A stretch of 64,000 bases of DNA from Bacillota bacterium. GTDB lineage: Bacteria > Bacillota > Clostridia > Christensenellales > CAG-138. The translations under genes were made by a program, and so were the position numbers. This document shows, piece after piece, positions 25,386 to 33,322 of this stretch. The DNA is taken from NCBI GenBank assembly GCA_023390655.1, contig JAEWCL010000024.1, forward strand, positions 109,943 to 173,942. The letters are read 5' to 3'. The notes under the pieces were generated by a model. The model did not search any database and was not told where the DNA came from. It saw nothing but the letters and a program-made list of their open reading frames with translations. Numbering within the stretch: position 1 is the first letter of the stretch; the number at the start of each line of letters is the position of its first letter.

Positions 25386-26402
25386 TTATGAGAGTGTCAT
25401 GACTGCCTTGAGTGCAGTCGTGTGATCGTTTAGATATACCTGCACATCCTCCGCAAACGAATCCATACGCAGCGTATGCGAAATCATTTCGGAAATATCG
25501 AGCATACCCGATGTGCAAAGGTCGAGGCATGCGGGGAAGTAGAGCGCGGGCACTGCGTTGCTGGCCCTGATTTGCAGCTTGTTGTCATGAAAATGCCGCA
25601 TATCGAATGTGGCGAACTGTTTGTCGCCTGTGCCTATGCCGATAAAGCCCATCACGCCGCCGACATTTAACAGCTTCATTGCGCCCGGCATCGCGTCCGT
25701 CGTTGCACTCATCAGCATTTTCTCAACGCCGCCCCGCACAAACGGGTATTGGTTTAGATCGACCTTATCGCTGTGGATCACTTCATCCGCGCCCCATTCG
25801 AGCGCAAGACGGTCGCGCGCATCGCGCCCGGAGCGGGTGATGCCGTATATCTTGCGCGCGCCGCTCAACCGGGCCAGCCGGAGCGCAAACAAACCGATCG
25901 GCCCCAGGCCGTAGACGATCACATCATCGCCCATTTCTATGCCCGTTACCTTCACAAGGTCATATGCGACGCCCAGCGGTTCTATCAGCGACGCTTCCGC
26001 ATAAGAAAGGGCGGAAAACTTCACGCAGCTTTCGCACGGCACAACCATGTACTCTGCAAAGCCCATTGTGCCCACGCCGGAATTGAACATGGAGCGGCCG
26101 GACATATCAAAATCCACCTTGCCGTTGCGGGAGAGTGATGAAAACCGGTCGAACGTGCCGCTCTCCAGGCATACGTCATCCCCGGGCGCGACATTGTGTA
26201 CAGCCTGTCCCACCTGCACGACGATACCCGCTACCTCGTGCCCGATGGGTTCGTACGCCTCCGCTTCCGTGGCGGTACGCATATCCGTGCCGCACAGGCC
26301 GCAGGCCTTAACCTTTACCAGCACATCAAACGGGCCTATTGGCGGGACCGGTATCTCACGCACCTGAAAATCGAGCTTCTTTTTTGCGAATATGGATTTC
26401 AT
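25386..26402 (-). CDS. Zinc-dependent medium-chain dehydrogenase (MDR family)
   Basis: Protein of 338 residues, cytoplasmic. The catalytic zinc ligands are visible in ACGLCGTD (Cys), GHE (His) and the Glu of LIEPLG; the Rossmann motif is YGLGPIGLFALRLA. The lobe that usually holds a structural zinc through four Cys keeps only one of them (CLESG), so this is a one-zinc enzyme. Members oxidise polyols, amino-alcohols or sugar alcohols with NAD(P); the substrate is unknown. GGGAGG marks the ATG used; the frame continues 17 codons upstream. Confidence 0.88.
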   Translation of the reverse strand: MKSIFAKKKLDFQVREIPVPPIGPFDVLVKVKACGLCGTDMRTATEAEAYEPIGHEVAGIVVQVGQAVHNVAPGDDVCLESGTFDRFSSLSRNGKVDFDMSGRSMFNSGVGTMGFAEYMVVPCESCVKFSALSYAEASLIEPLGVAYDLVKVTGIEMGDDVIVYGLGPIGLFALRLARLSGARKIYGITRSGRDARDRLALEWGADEVIHSDKVDLNQYPFVRGGVEKMLMSATTDAMPGAMKLLNVGGVMGFIGIGTGDKQFATFDMRHFHDNKLQIRASNAVPALYFPACLDLCTSGMLDISEMISHTLRMDSFAEDVQVYLNDHTTALKAVMTLS

Positions 26403-26540
26403 AAGCGCCTCCCAAGTCGTTTTTATCAATGAACGCAGTATTTTCTCAATCATGGAATATGGTCATTGGCAATTACGGTACTGCTTTTCTTTATTATAGT
26501 AGAAAAAGTGTTGGTTGTGCCAGATCGATTCCGTTTCGCT

Positions 26541-26569
26541 TTGCACAAGCGATGCATACGGTATATAAT
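26541..26569 (+). promoter_or_regulatory. Sigma-A promoter of the metallo-hydrolase gene
   Basis: TTGCAC, 17-base spacer, TATAAT, 43 bases before the chosen start. Confidence 0.8.
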
Positions 26570-26612
26570 AGGCACCAGATATTGTGTTCATCATTGGGGG
26601 AACAACCTATAT

Positions 26613-27563
26613 ATGGCAAGATCAAAAAGCAAACTGAGCAAACGCGCGCGCAGCCTATTATCTCTGCTGCTGTTCCTTGCGCTTGTTTTAGCGATCAACG
26701 CGTTTATGGAGGAGCCGCTTGGCAATCTCCTGCCCGTTGACGCGCCTGCCTCCACTGCAACGCCCCAGCCCGCCCTGCCTTCGGGCAAGACGCTGGATAT
26801 CTATGTGCTGGACGTCGGGCAAGGGGACAGTATCTTTTTAAGCAGCCCTTCCGGCAAAACGATGCTCGTGGACGCAAGCGAGCGCAACATGTATGGGCGT
26901 ATCGATGCGTTTTTACAAAACCGGGCTGTCAAACAGCTTGACGTTGTGGTGGGCACGCATCCTCATGCGGACCATATCGGCGGCATGGAACAGGTCGTCA
27001 CCAACTACAGGATCGGCACTTATTACATGCCGGACGCGCAGAACCAGACCAAAATGTTTGAACGGCTGCTCGACGCGCTTGACGAGCACAACATCAACGT
27101 CAAGCAGGCTGTGGGCGGCAAAAATGCCACCATCGCCTGGGATGAGGACGTTACGGTGCGTATTCTTTCCCCGTTACTGGATGTAAAGTATGACAACCTT
27201 AATGATTACAGCGTAATCTTGCATATCCAGTACGGGGATACCTCCGTGCTGCTCACAGGGGATGCGGAAACCTACGCAGAAAAAGCGGCTTTAAAAACGC
27301 TGCCGGCATCCTATTTCCGCTCCACCGTGCTCAAAGTAGGGCACCATGGCTCCTCCACCTCCTCTTCGGACGCGTTTTTAGACGCCGTTTCCCCCAGCAT
27401 TGCCGTTATCAGCCTCGGAAAGGACAACGATTACGGCCATCCGCATAAGGAAACGATGGATGCGCTCAAAAGCCGGGATATCCCCGTGTACCGCACCGAT
27501 CTTCAGGGTACCGTACATATCGCCCTTGACGGAAAGGGATACGCGGTGGAAACGGAGAAATAG
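26613..27563 (+). CDS. Exported ComEC/Rec2-like metallo-beta-lactamase-fold hydrolase
   Basis: Protein of 316 residues. A basic N-terminus and one hydrophobic helix (about 12-31) form a signal anchor; after a Thr/Pro/Ala linker the MBL domain begins at LDIYVLDVGQGDSIFL. The metal motif THPHADHIGG and later LTGDAE and KVGHHGSSTSS match the stand-alone relatives of the ComEC C-terminal domain, which are thought to act as nucleases or phosphodiesterases outside the membrane. The frame is open 49 codons further up, but the promoter at 26541-26569 lies inside that extension, which excludes the longer form. Confidence 0.88.
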   Translation: MARSKSKLSKRARSLLSLLLFLALVLAINAFMEEPLGNLLPVDAPASTATPQPALPSGKTLDIYVLDVGQGDSIFLSSPSGKTMLVDASERNMYGRIDAFLQNRAVKQLDVVVGTHPHADHIGGMEQVVTNYRIGTYYMPDAQNQTKMFERLLDALDEHNINVKQAVGGKNATIAWDEDVTVRILSPLLDVKYDNLNDYSVILHIQYGDTSVLLTGDAETYAEKAALKTLPASYFRSTVLKVGHHGSSTSSSDAFLDAVSPSIAVISLGKDNDYGHPHKETMDALKSRDIPVYRTDLQGTVHIALDGKGYAVETEK

Positions 27564-27585
27564 CGGTTCCTTCGCTTTACATGAA

Positions 27586-27610
27586 AAGGCCCGCGTAAAA
27601 CGCGGGCCTT
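27586..27610. terminator. Bidirectional terminator
   Basis: Ten-base perfect stem AAGGCCCGCG / CGCGGGCCTT with a five-base loop; T-rich on both exits, serving the convergent hydrolase and DUF4349 genes. Confidence 0.85.
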
Positions 27611-27628
27611 TGGTATGAGAGAAGCCGG

Positions 27629-28669
27629 TTATTTCTGTTCTTCATCCTTCTTGGGCGGTACAGGTGCATAGCCGGACTGCAGCGGCGGACGGCCGCCCTG
27701 CTCCGCAAGCTTTTTAGCCATCTTCCTGCTGTGCCTGCGCACCAGTACAACGATGACGACCACGACGACCGCGATGAGTATGAGCGCGGGGGATGCCGCA
27801 ACGAGGAATACGAACAGGTTTTCAAAGAACACCGCGATACCGCTTAACGTGCCGTTGAAGCCTTCGCTGATGCGGGTTCCCACGCTGTCGTTGCTGGCAG
27901 CGGCCATTGCGGGCGGGATTTCGTTGATGTCGATATTCACGGTGGAGAAGCTCACCAGGTCATCCCAGCGCTTTAACTGCGTGGTGAGGTTTTCGATCTC
28001 ATACGTCAGGCGGGAAAGCTCGGTTTCGAGGGAGATGATATCCTCCATCTTGTCCGCCTTCGCTAACAACGCCGTAATCCTGTCCCGCTGGGCCTGGTAG
28101 ATCTTCAGGCGGGAGTCGGTATCGAAGTAGGAAGAGGTAATGTCCTCGCCGCCGCTGTTTTCATACGTCACAGTGGCAACGCCGCGCGCTTCCGCCAAGA
28201 ATGCTTCCATCCGCTCCTGCGGGATGCGCAGCGAGATATTTGCATACCGGCCCGGATCATTGTAATTTTCGGGCTTACGGCCATTTACATAGGAGCTTGC
28301 AATATAGCCGCCCATATCCACGGCCTTTTGCTTGATGTAATTGAGATCTTTTTCAAAGTCGCGCGTTTCAAGGCCCAGGCTTGCCGTTTTGATAATTTTG
28401 TGGCCGCCGTAGTTTTGCTGCGCGGGGACAGTCTCCTGCGAGGCAGCATTTGTGCCTCCCAAAGCCTGATCCTTCATGCCGCTTCCACCGCTCCAGCCGC
28501 GCTCTTCGGCCTCTGCCTTGCTATCGGCGGCAAATTCAGGCGCGGGCGCCGCCTGGGGAGCCTCCGCAGCAGGCGCTGCCTGCGTTGTGGGCGATTTACT
28601 TGGCGAAGCACAGCCTGCGCCGATGAGAAGTATGGCAATGAGCAATGCCGCAAACCATCTCTTTTTCAT
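27629..28669 (-). CDS. DUF4349 lipoprotein
   Basis: Protein of 346 residues. The signal peptide ends in a lipobox, LIGAGC, so Cys19 or thereabouts is lipidated. An Ala/Pro-rich linker leads to the DUF4349 domain (about 90-285), which includes a coiled segment rich in Glu/Leu (SLETELSRLTYEIENLTTQLKRW). A membrane helix (about 282-308) follows and then a basic cytoplasmic tail. The family is common in Gram-positive bacteria; its function is not established. It is transcribed alone. Confidence 0.85.
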   Translation of the reverse strand: MKKRWFAALLIAILLIGAGCASPSKSPTTQAAPAAEAPQAAPAPEFAADSKAEAEERGWSGGSGMKDQALGGTNAASQETVPAQQNYGGHKIIKTASLGLETRDFEKDLNYIKQKAVDMGGYIASSYVNGRKPENYNDPGRYANISLRIPQERMEAFLAEARGVATVTYENSGGEDITSSYFDTDSRLKIYQAQRDRITALLAKADKMEDIISLETELSRLTYEIENLTTQLKRWDDLVSFSTVNIDINEIPPAMAAASNDSVGTRISEGFNGTLSGIAVFFENLFVFLVAASPALILIAVVVVVIVVLVRRHSRKMAKKLAEQGGRPPLQSGYAPVPPKKDEEQK

Positions 28670-28844
28670 GTTCTATCCCTCCATCTTCTGATGTTGTGTA
28701 TTTGCTTTATTAACGCAGAATGAACGCCGGTGGTTGCATCAGGTGCAATAGAAAAGAAAATAGATTTGGGAAACGGGCATTTTCCCGCTGCCCAGGCAAA
28801 TGGTATACTGAACAATAGAATACTTTTCAGGAGCATTGCGGACG

Positions 28845-29978
28845 ATGATATACAAAAACGAACTTCCTACCCCCATGACCTTGGTGGATGAAGCAACGCT
28901 GCTGCAAAACATACACGAAGCGCAGGCAGCCTGCATGCAGCACGGCAAGCGGCTTGTGCCCATGACAAAGACGCATAAATCGGGCTTCATCGCAAAGCTG
29001 CAGCTGGAAGCGGGCGCTTCCGGCTTGCTGGCGGGCACCATCCTTGAGGCGGAGCGCTTTTGTCTGCTTTCTCCGAAAGAAATCACGTTTGCATACCCGT
29101 TCCTTGGAAGATGCAACCTGCTTCGGATGCTTGCGGTGGGTAAAAAAGTTCCAATTACTGTAAGCATCGATACGCTTGCGGCCGCCAAAAGCTACGATAC
29201 ATTCTGTGAAGAACAGGGCGTCGTCTGGCCCTACCTGCTGCTTGTGGACATTGGCCTTGGGCGTTTTGGCGTACCGCCCGAAGAAGCAGGCGTTTATATT
29301 TCCGCCATTGCGGCGCAATGCCCAAATCTCCTGTTTGCCGGTGTTGCAAGCCATCCCGGCCAGGTATATGCCTGCAGCTCCACGGAGCAGCGGGACGCGT
29401 GTTTTATAGAGGAAGAGCGGCTTTTGCGCGCCGCACGGGACGCGGTCCTCAATGCAGGCTTCCCCTGCCCGGTCATTGCGAGCGGCAGCACGCCTACCTT
29501 CCTGGGTGAAGTGCAAAGCAGCGTCATCAATGTAGTGCGGCCCGGCAATTATGTGTTTTATGACGTTATCCAGACGACGTTCGGCATCCCGGAGGAGCGC
29601 TGTGCGCTCAGCATACTTGCAACCATCCTGAGCCGGAAGGGTGATTGCCAGTGGATTATGGATGCGGGCAGCAAGTGCCTGGGGCTGGACAAAGGCGCTC
29701 ACGGCAACAGCGCTATCACAGGCTATGGGAAAGTAAAGGGCTATCCTGATCTTATCATCACCAGCCTTTCCGAGGAAGTCGGAATTTTAAAGAGCGAATC
29801 CGCACTGCCGCTTGCTGTTGGCGACCGGATCGAGATCATCCCCAACCACAGCTGCAGCGCTGCCAACATGGCAAGCCACATTGCGCTCTGCCGCGGTGGA
29901 GAGGTAACCGCCGCTTATGAGGTGGATGCGCGCGAAGGCACGGGGCTTCATGCATTTCTCCCCCAAATATACAAATGA
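28845..29978 (+). CDS. D-threonine aldolase / D-serine dehydratase-like PLP enzyme
   Basis: Protein of 377 residues, fold type III (alanine-racemase-like). The PLP Lys is expected in PMTKTHKSG near the N-terminus; the C-terminal metal site of this family, an H-x-C pair, is seen in IPNHSCSAANM. Members cleave D-3-hydroxy amino acids with a divalent metal. The TTG at 28836 sits on the ribosome site (CAGGAG at 28828), so ATG at 28845 is chosen. A TATACT -10 box lies at 28804-28809 with a weak -35. No neighbouring pathway gene explains its substrate. Confidence 0.85.
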   Translation: MIYKNELPTPMTLVDEATLLQNIHEAQAACMQHGKRLVPMTKTHKSGFIAKLQLEAGASGLLAGTILEAERFCLLSPKEITFAYPFLGRCNLLRMLAVGKKVPITVSIDTLAAAKSYDTFCEEQGVVWPYLLLVDIGLGRFGVPPEEAGVYISAIAAQCPNLLFAGVASHPGQVYACSSTEQRDACFIEEERLLRAARDAVLNAGFPCPVIASGSTPTFLGEVQSSVINVVRPGNYVFYDVIQTTFGIPEERCALSILATILSRKGDCQWIMDAGSKCLGLDKGAHGNSAITGYGKVKGYPDLIITSLSEEVGILKSESALPLAVGDRIEIIPNHSCSAANMASHIALCRGGEVTAAYEVDAREGTGLHAFLPQIYK

Positions 29979-30052
29979 CCTGTAAAACCCCTTGCGCTAT
30001 GGGCGGGATTGCGGCGCGCGGTGCCTGTATGAACACGGAAGTACGCTTCCCT

Positions 30053-30086
30053 AAAGAAAAAAACAAATCGGCGCTCTCAAGCGCCG
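30053..30086 (-). terminator. Terminator of the DUF1349 gene
   Basis: Stem TCGGCGCT / AGCGCCGA with a four-base loop; on the minus strand it runs into TTTGTTTTTTTC. Confidence 0.85.
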
Positions 30087-30123
30087 ACATCTTAAACGAA
30101 CAAGGCATATCACCATTTATGCT

Positions 30124-30702
30124 TTATTGATTGCCGTTTCTGATGTCCTGCAGGCTTCTCTGTTCCAAAGAAACATGCTTAAACTTCCGGATACCGCCGC
30201 TGCCAAGCGGGGACTGCGCCACAAGGCCTACCTTGACGATAGGGCGCATGGGAAGAAAACAGATCCTCGCCATCTCAAACGTATTGCCGTCAAGCGAATG
30301 ATGTATGGCAAACACATTATCCTTCCTTGCAAGCTGCAGCCATACCGCATTGTCCGCAATATTCACGCCGTTCGCGTCGTCGGAACGGCCATTGGTCATC
30401 ACGCTCACAATTGCATGCCCGCCAAGGTCGGAATATTCAAAGCAGGCTTTCGCCCACAACGTCTCATGGTCCATCGCGAGCAGGGCACACGCGTCAAATG
30501 TAGATTGAAACGCATGGCTCACCTTTGCGCGCAAAACAAAATCCCCCTCCACTTCCCGGAACAGAAACGGCGCATCCGCCTTGATTGACCCATCCTCCAA
30601 GTTTACAAACAAATCCGTACCTGCGGGCGCATAAATCTGTATCCCGTCGGCAGTTTGCTTATATTGTGTCTTCATGCTCCACTGGCAGTCTTCAAAGCGC
30701 AT
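30124..30702 (-). CDS. DUF1349 domain protein
   Basis: Protein of 192 residues with the concanavalin-like beta-sandwich pattern of DUF1349 (YybI/regulator of degradation-type small proteins): repeated strands such as DFVLRAKVSHAFQSTFDACALL and WAKACFEYS. The family is frequently found with glycoside-use loci and is presumed to bind carbohydrate; no activity is known. It follows the LacI gene by about 75 bases and closes the oligosaccharide locus. AGGGAGG five bases before ATG decides the start. Confidence 0.8.
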   Translation of the reverse strand: MRFEDCQWSMKTQYKQTADGIQIYAPAGTDLFVNLEDGSIKADAPFLFREVEGDFVLRAKVSHAFQSTFDACALLAMDHETLWAKACFEYSDLGGHAIVSVMTNGRSDDANGVNIADNAVWLQLARKDNVFAIHHSLDGNTFEMARICFLPMRPIVKVGLVAQSPLGSGGIRKFKHVSLEQRSLQDIRNGNQ

Positions 30703-30777
30703 ACATACCTCCCTGTCCCCCAAACAATCCGGAAGATATCCCGGACGATCTAAGGAGCCGTATTTCATTAAGCCGCA

Positions 30778-31788
30778 TCAGTTCAGTTTTCGTACAGATT
30801 TACCTGGAAGCAGGCGGCCTGCGACCATGACCTGCTCCACTACCGTTGTCTGCGGTTCTTCAATGCAGGCGATGAGCCGCTTTGCGGCTTCGCTTCCGAG
30901 CAGTACCGTATCCTGCTGCATGGTGGTCAGCGCCGGCTGGAGCACCTGGGAAAGATAGATGCCGTCAAACCCCGCAACGCTGATATCCTCCGGCATGCGC
31001 AGCCCCATTTCCGTGATGACATTGCGCCCGCCGACAAAGGAGAAATCGTCCGGATACATGATGCAGGTGGGCGGGTTGGGTAAGCTTAGCAGCGCCCTGG
31101 TCGCCTCGGCGCTCGAGTTCGGATCATGGTACATGGCTGCCCGCACATATTCCGGCGGCAACGTGAGCCCCAGCTCCCGGCAGGTACGGTAAAATGTCGC
31201 CAAGCGTTTTTGTGTAACAGCCGTATCCTCCCCGTGGATAAACGCAATCTTCCTGTGCCCCTGCTCATAGATATGGGTCACAAGGTCCCGCACGCACTGC
31301 ACGTTATCCGAAAGAATCGCCGTTTTTTCGTTAAATACGTGATCGACCGTTACAACGGGAATTTCACTTTGCACCAGTTCCACCACCGCGGGGTCGCTGA
31401 AATTGACGCACGCAATTACCACACCGTCGCACGCGCGGTAGCGGCAGTGCTCCAGATAGCTCATGGTGTACTTGCCGATGTTGTTGCTGATAAACGTGAT
31501 ATCATACCCCTGCCGCTCCGCCTGCACCTTGAAGCTATCAAGCATGGAGGAGAAGTATTCGTGCGTCAGACCGCTGTGCGTGTTGTCGATAAACAGCACG
31601 CCCAGGTTGTAGGTGCGGTTGGTCTTCAATGCGCGCGCCGCGGCATTGGGAAGGTATCCCATCTCCTTTGCAACTTCGCGGATGTGCCGCGCGGTGCGCT
31701 CCGCAATATCGCCATGCCCGTTGATAGCTTTGCTGACCGTCGCGACGGAAACGCCGCAGCGCAATGAAATGTCCTTGATGGAAACCAT
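30778..31788 (-). CDS. LacI-family transcriptional regulator
   Basis: Protein of 336 residues. The N-terminal helix-turn-helix (VSIKDISLRCGVSVATVSKAI, within 2-22) and hinge helix (LPNAAARALKT) precede a periplasmic-binding-protein-like sugar domain (about 60-330). GGAGG lies seven bases before this ATG; the frame continues 20 codons upstream without a ribosome site. An AAACGTTT core lies 90 bases upstream and the same core occurs at both divergent promoters near 44.6-44.8 kb, so it probably represses the whole oligosaccharide locus and itself (inference). Confidence 0.92.
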   Translation of the reverse strand: MVSIKDISLRCGVSVATVSKAINGHGDIAERTARHIREVAKEMGYLPNAAARALKTNRTYNLGVLFIDNTHSGLTHEYFSSMLDSFKVQAERQGYDITFISNNIGKYTMSYLEHCRYRACDGVVIACVNFSDPAVVELVQSEIPVVTVDHVFNEKTAILSDNVQCVRDLVTHIYEQGHRKIAFIHGEDTAVTQKRLATFYRTCRELGLTLPPEYVRAAMYHDPNSSAEATRALLSLPNPPTCIMYPDDFSFVGGRNVITEMGLRMPEDISVAGFDGIYLSQVLQPALTTMQQDTVLLGSEAAKRLIACIEEPQTTVVEQVMVAGRLLPGKSVRKLN

Positions 31789-31877
31789 AGATATTCCTCC
31801 ACGCCTGCGCATGTTTTCTTGAAACGGCCTCCCCGCGCAAGTGCACACGCGGCGGCATCATGCCGCCGCTATTCAGG

Positions 31878-31885
31878 AAACGTTT
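31878..31885. promoter_or_regulatory. LacI-type operator core upstream of lacI
   Basis: AAACGTTT, the CG-centred palindrome typical of LacI-family sites, in the spacer between the GH1 gene and the LacI gene. It is embedded in GGAAACGTTTAC. A nine-base hairpin (GCGGCGGCA / TGCCGCCGC) lies nearby at 31849-31869. Confidence 0.5.
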
Positions 31886-31981
31886 ACGTTCATGCAGGCA
31901 ATGTTCCCTTCCCCGCAAAAATACGCCGGTATGCCATAGGAAAGCGTATCCTTTTCTGCCGCTTCAGGGAATATCCTTAGT

Positions 31982-33322
31982 CTACAATATCTCGGCGTTG
32001 CTTGCAATCACACCCGCATACCAAATTGCCGAATCCTTGAGGATGCGCTGTTGCGTTGTATAGTCCACATACACAATGCCGAAGCGTTCATCATACCCGT
32101 CGTTCCATTCAAAGTTGTCTAAAAAACTCCAATGGAAGTATCCCCGTACCGGCACGCCCTCCTGCGCAGCCTTTTTCAGTTCCGCAAGATAGCGGTTCAA
32201 AAAATCGATCCGGTCCGGGTCGTGCACCTTTGTGTCAAGGAAGACGCGGTCGTTGCAGGACTGGCCGTTTTCTGTGATATAAACTGGCAGGCCATACCGA
32301 CGGTAGAGGTTGTTTATGCCAAAACGCATCACTTCAGGCGTGACCTTCCATTTGGTTGCGGTAAGCGGGAACCCCGGGATATGCCCTACCGGTTCTCCCG
32401 TTTCCGTCACCGCGATGCCGCCGTATACGTTTACGCCCAAGAAGTCCGGTTTTTCGATTAAATCCCAGTCGCTCTGAGGAATGCTCTTTTCAAACGTTTT
32501 CAAAAATGCGGGAACGTCATCATCATAGCGGTGGAACATGATGCTGTCCATAAAGATATTAAAGGTAAACGTCCAATCCTCTTCCGTCAGGCGGAACGAG
32601 GCATGGTACGCCGCTTCCCTGCCCGCAGGCGTATCCTTTTCCGGATAGCAAAGCCTGCCGCAGGGCGCAAGGCCAACCTGTATGGGGCCGCTGCTGTTTT
32701 CCCGCAGGGCTTTTGCCCCGACGCCGTGCGCCAGCACCAGATGGTGCATGCACAGCGCCTGCTCTTCTTTCGAGAGCTTCAATCCCGGCGCATGCTGCGC
32801 GCTTCCATACCCAAGGCCCACAACACATTGCGGCTCGTTAATGGTCATGTAATTGGTGATGCGGCCGTCAAAGCGCTTTGCCAGTACCGCCGCATATTCC
32901 CGGAATGCGTCCACCGTTGCGCGGTTCGTCCATCCACCGGCTGCCTGCAGGGGGCTTGGCAAATCCCAATGATACAATGTTACCCACGGGGCGATCCCAT
33001 TTTCCAGCAGCGTATCAATGAGATCATCGTAATATTTGAGGCCCGCTTCATTGATTGCGCCCGTTCCGTTGGGAATGACGCGCGGCCAGCTGATGGAAAA
33101 CCGGTATACCTGTATGCCCAGCTGCTTCATCAGCGCAATGTCTTCTTTATAAAGGCGGTAGGTGTCGCAGGCGACGTCCCCGGTATCTCCATTGCGCACA
33201 TTGCCCTTTGCATGGCTGAACTCATCCCAGATGCTCGGCCCCTTGCCGTCCGCATCCCACGCGCCTTCACACTGGTATGCCGCACAGGCAACGCCCCATA
33301 GAAAATCTTTGTCAAAACTCAT
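31982..33322 (-). CDS. GH1 beta-glucosidase
   Basis: Protein of 446 residues, one TIM barrel. The GH1 acid/base Glu is in TINEP (about 165) and the nucleophile Glu in ITENG (about 350); the N-terminal FLWGVACAAYQCEGAW is typical. No signal peptide, so it hydrolyses unphosphorylated beta-glucosides imported by the ABC system in the cytoplasm. Its start overlaps the stop of the cellobiose phosphorylase gene by ATGA, a translational coupling that ties phosphorolysis and hydrolysis together. Confidence 0.95.
   Translation of the reverse strand: MSFDKDFLWGVACAAYQCEGAWDADGKGPSIWDEFSHAKGNVRNGDTGDVACDTYRLYKEDIALMKQLGIQVYRFSISWPRVIPNGTGAINEAGLKYYDDLIDTLLENGIAPWVTLYHWDLPSPLQAAGGWTNRATVDAFREYAAVLAKRFDGRITNYMTINEPQCVVGLGYGSAQHAPGLKLSKEEQALCMHHLVLAHGVGAKALRENSSGPIQVGLAPCGRLCYPEKDTPAGREAAYHASFRLTEEDWTFTFNIFMDSIMFHRYDDDVPAFLKTFEKSIPQSDWDLIEKPDFLGVNVYGGIAVTETGEPVGHIPGFPLTATKWKVTPEVMRFGINNLYRRYGLPVYITENGQSCNDRVFLDTKVHDPDRIDFLNRYLAELKKAAQEGVPVRGYFHWSFLDNFEWNDGYDERFGIVYVDYTTQQRILKDSAIWYAGVIASNAEIL

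Noticed and set aside
26466..26612. 49-codon extension of the ComEC-like hydrolase
   Set aside because: A good sigma-A promoter lies inside it, so it cannot be part of the transcript.
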